Source: Actinoplanes auranticolor (lineage in GTDB: Bacteria > Actinomycetota > Actinomycetes > Mycobacteriales > Micromonosporaceae). Taken from it: a stretch of DNA of 64,000 bases. The DNA lies in NCBI RefSeq assembly GCF_018332655.1, contig NZ_BOQL01000045.1, positions 1 to 64,000 on the forward strand. Direction: 5' to 3'. Position numbers and translations under genes: made by a program. The notes beneath the pieces were generated by a model. That model worked only from the letters and a program-made list of their open reading frames with translations. It was not told the origin of the DNA and made no database searches. This document shows, in pieces, positions 63,465 through 64,000 of this stretch; positions within the stretch are counted from its first letter, which is position 1; every line of letters starts with the position of its first letter.

Positions 63465-64000
63465 CTACCCAACGGCCGCCTCCCGCTCCGGTGTGGTCGG
63501 CTCCAGCAGATCGCGGCGGCCGCGTACGGGGGAGAACAGCAGCGCGAGCGGTGCGGCCAGCGCGGCCACCGCGACGATCAGCAAGGTGGTCCGGGCGCCG
63601 AGCGGTCCGGCCAGCGCACCCGCCACCAGGCCGCCGACCGGGATGGCGCCCCAGGAGACGAACCGGACCGTGGCCATGACCCGGGACAGCAGCTCCGGCG
63701 GGCTGGCGATCTGCCGGTACGTGCGGGTGGTCACGCTGAAGACGCACACGGTGCCGGCGAAGATCAGGACGCCGGCGGTGAAGCCCAGGTACGCCACCCA
63801 GCCGGTGCCCAGGGGGATGACGAAGGCGGCGGCGGCCTCCACGAAGCCGAGGATGATCAGGCCGCGGGCGGTGCCGAGCGCGTTGGTGGCCCGGGTGGTC
63901 AGCGCCGCCCCGATCAGGGTGCCGAGGCCGTCCACGGCCAGCAGCAGGCCCACCACGCCGGGCGGGGCGTGCAGCTCCCGGACCAGGTAGAGCGGGAAGA
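63465..64000 (-). CDS. MFS transporter, C-terminal part
   Basis: The gene enters from the right edge, and about 178 C-terminal residues are visible. They show alternating hydrophobic helices (GVVGLLLAVDGLGTLIGAAL, WVAYLGFTAGVLIFAGTVC, FVSWGAIPVGGLVAGALAG) and the cytoplasmic RTYRQIASPPELLSRVMA. This is the pattern of actinobacterial major-facilitator drug exporters with a late-domain RQ..P.ELLGR motif. The protein ends with a charged tail. The downstream GNAT gene starts 11 bases after the stop; export plus acetylation could suggest self-protection, but this is speculative. Confidence 0.85.
   Translation of the reverse strand, partial: FPLYLVRELHAPPGVVGLLLAVDGLGTLIGAALTTRATNALGTARGLIILGFVEAAAAFVIPLGTGWVAYLGFTAGVLIFAGTVCVFSVTTRTYRQIASPPELLSRVMATVRFVSWGAIPVGGLVAGALAGPLGARTTLLIVAVAALAAPLALLFSPVRGRRDLLEPTTPEREAAVG

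Overview
The window is very GC-rich (about 70 percent or more by eye) with GTG/TTG starts, 4-base ATGA/GTGA/TTGA gene overlaps, SARP/AfsR-type regulators, an MsiK-type sugar ATPase and a CIRCE-controlled groEL. This points to a filamentous actinomycete. The gene content suggests Micromonosporaceae (Actinoplanes or a relative), which is inference from general knowledge and not a database result. The window is mostly ordinary chromosome. No phage, transposase, CRISPR array or rRNA was seen.

Layout. 0-6.4 kb: tyrosine catabolism (hppD with a divergent Lrp/AsnC regulator), RDD/DUF2510 membrane proteins, a beta-propeller protein, class I fumarase and a small lipoprotein. 6.4-14.2 kb: two tandem paralogous AfsR/SARP-NB-ARC-TPR regulators whose frames overlap each other and then fumC (class II fumarase), preceded by a cluster of CGTTCCGCT motifs. 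14.3-21.5 kb: cysS-rlmB, an Hsp70-transmembrane-beta-propeller fusion, msiK with a hairpin-rich leader, and tRNA-Thr(TGT). 21.5-36.4 kb: a GNAT enzyme, a broken TetR gene, secreted subtilisin-like and trypsin-like proteases, a dual-RCK channel-like protein, a DUF4032 protein, a PAP2-family protein, a structured leader before a membrane protein, and a membrane-anchored STAND NTPase of lower GC.

36.4-44.6 kb looks like a chitin/N-acetylglucosamine module. nagA, a ROK kinase and a SIS-domain sugar-phosphate enzyme form an operon divergent from a DeoR regulator. A two-component system follows, then a secreted AA10 lytic polysaccharide monooxygenase (LPMO) with a chitin-binding CBM5/12. Its stop overlaps the start of a DUF305 lipoprotein, a family that includes copper-binding proteins. 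Because LPMOs need copper, this coupled pair is the best candidate in the window for an undescribed functional unit.

44.7-59.4 kb: two ABC exporter-type operons (one with its ATPase fused to a secreted S15-type hydrolase), a CDC48-like AAA ATPase, a DUF3263 protein, a secreted repeat protein, threonine synthase behind a SAM-I riboswitch, and GNAT genes. 59.5-64 kb: groEL behind two CIRCE elements, then about 0.9 kb of non-coding tandem and inverted repeats, a double-GNAT gene with an in-frame repeat insertion, and an MFS transporter cut by the right edge.

A recurring promoter pattern is a TANNNT -10-like hexamer 6-8 bases before the start codon with no Shine-Dalgarno. It occurs at eleven genes and suggests leaderless transcripts are common here.
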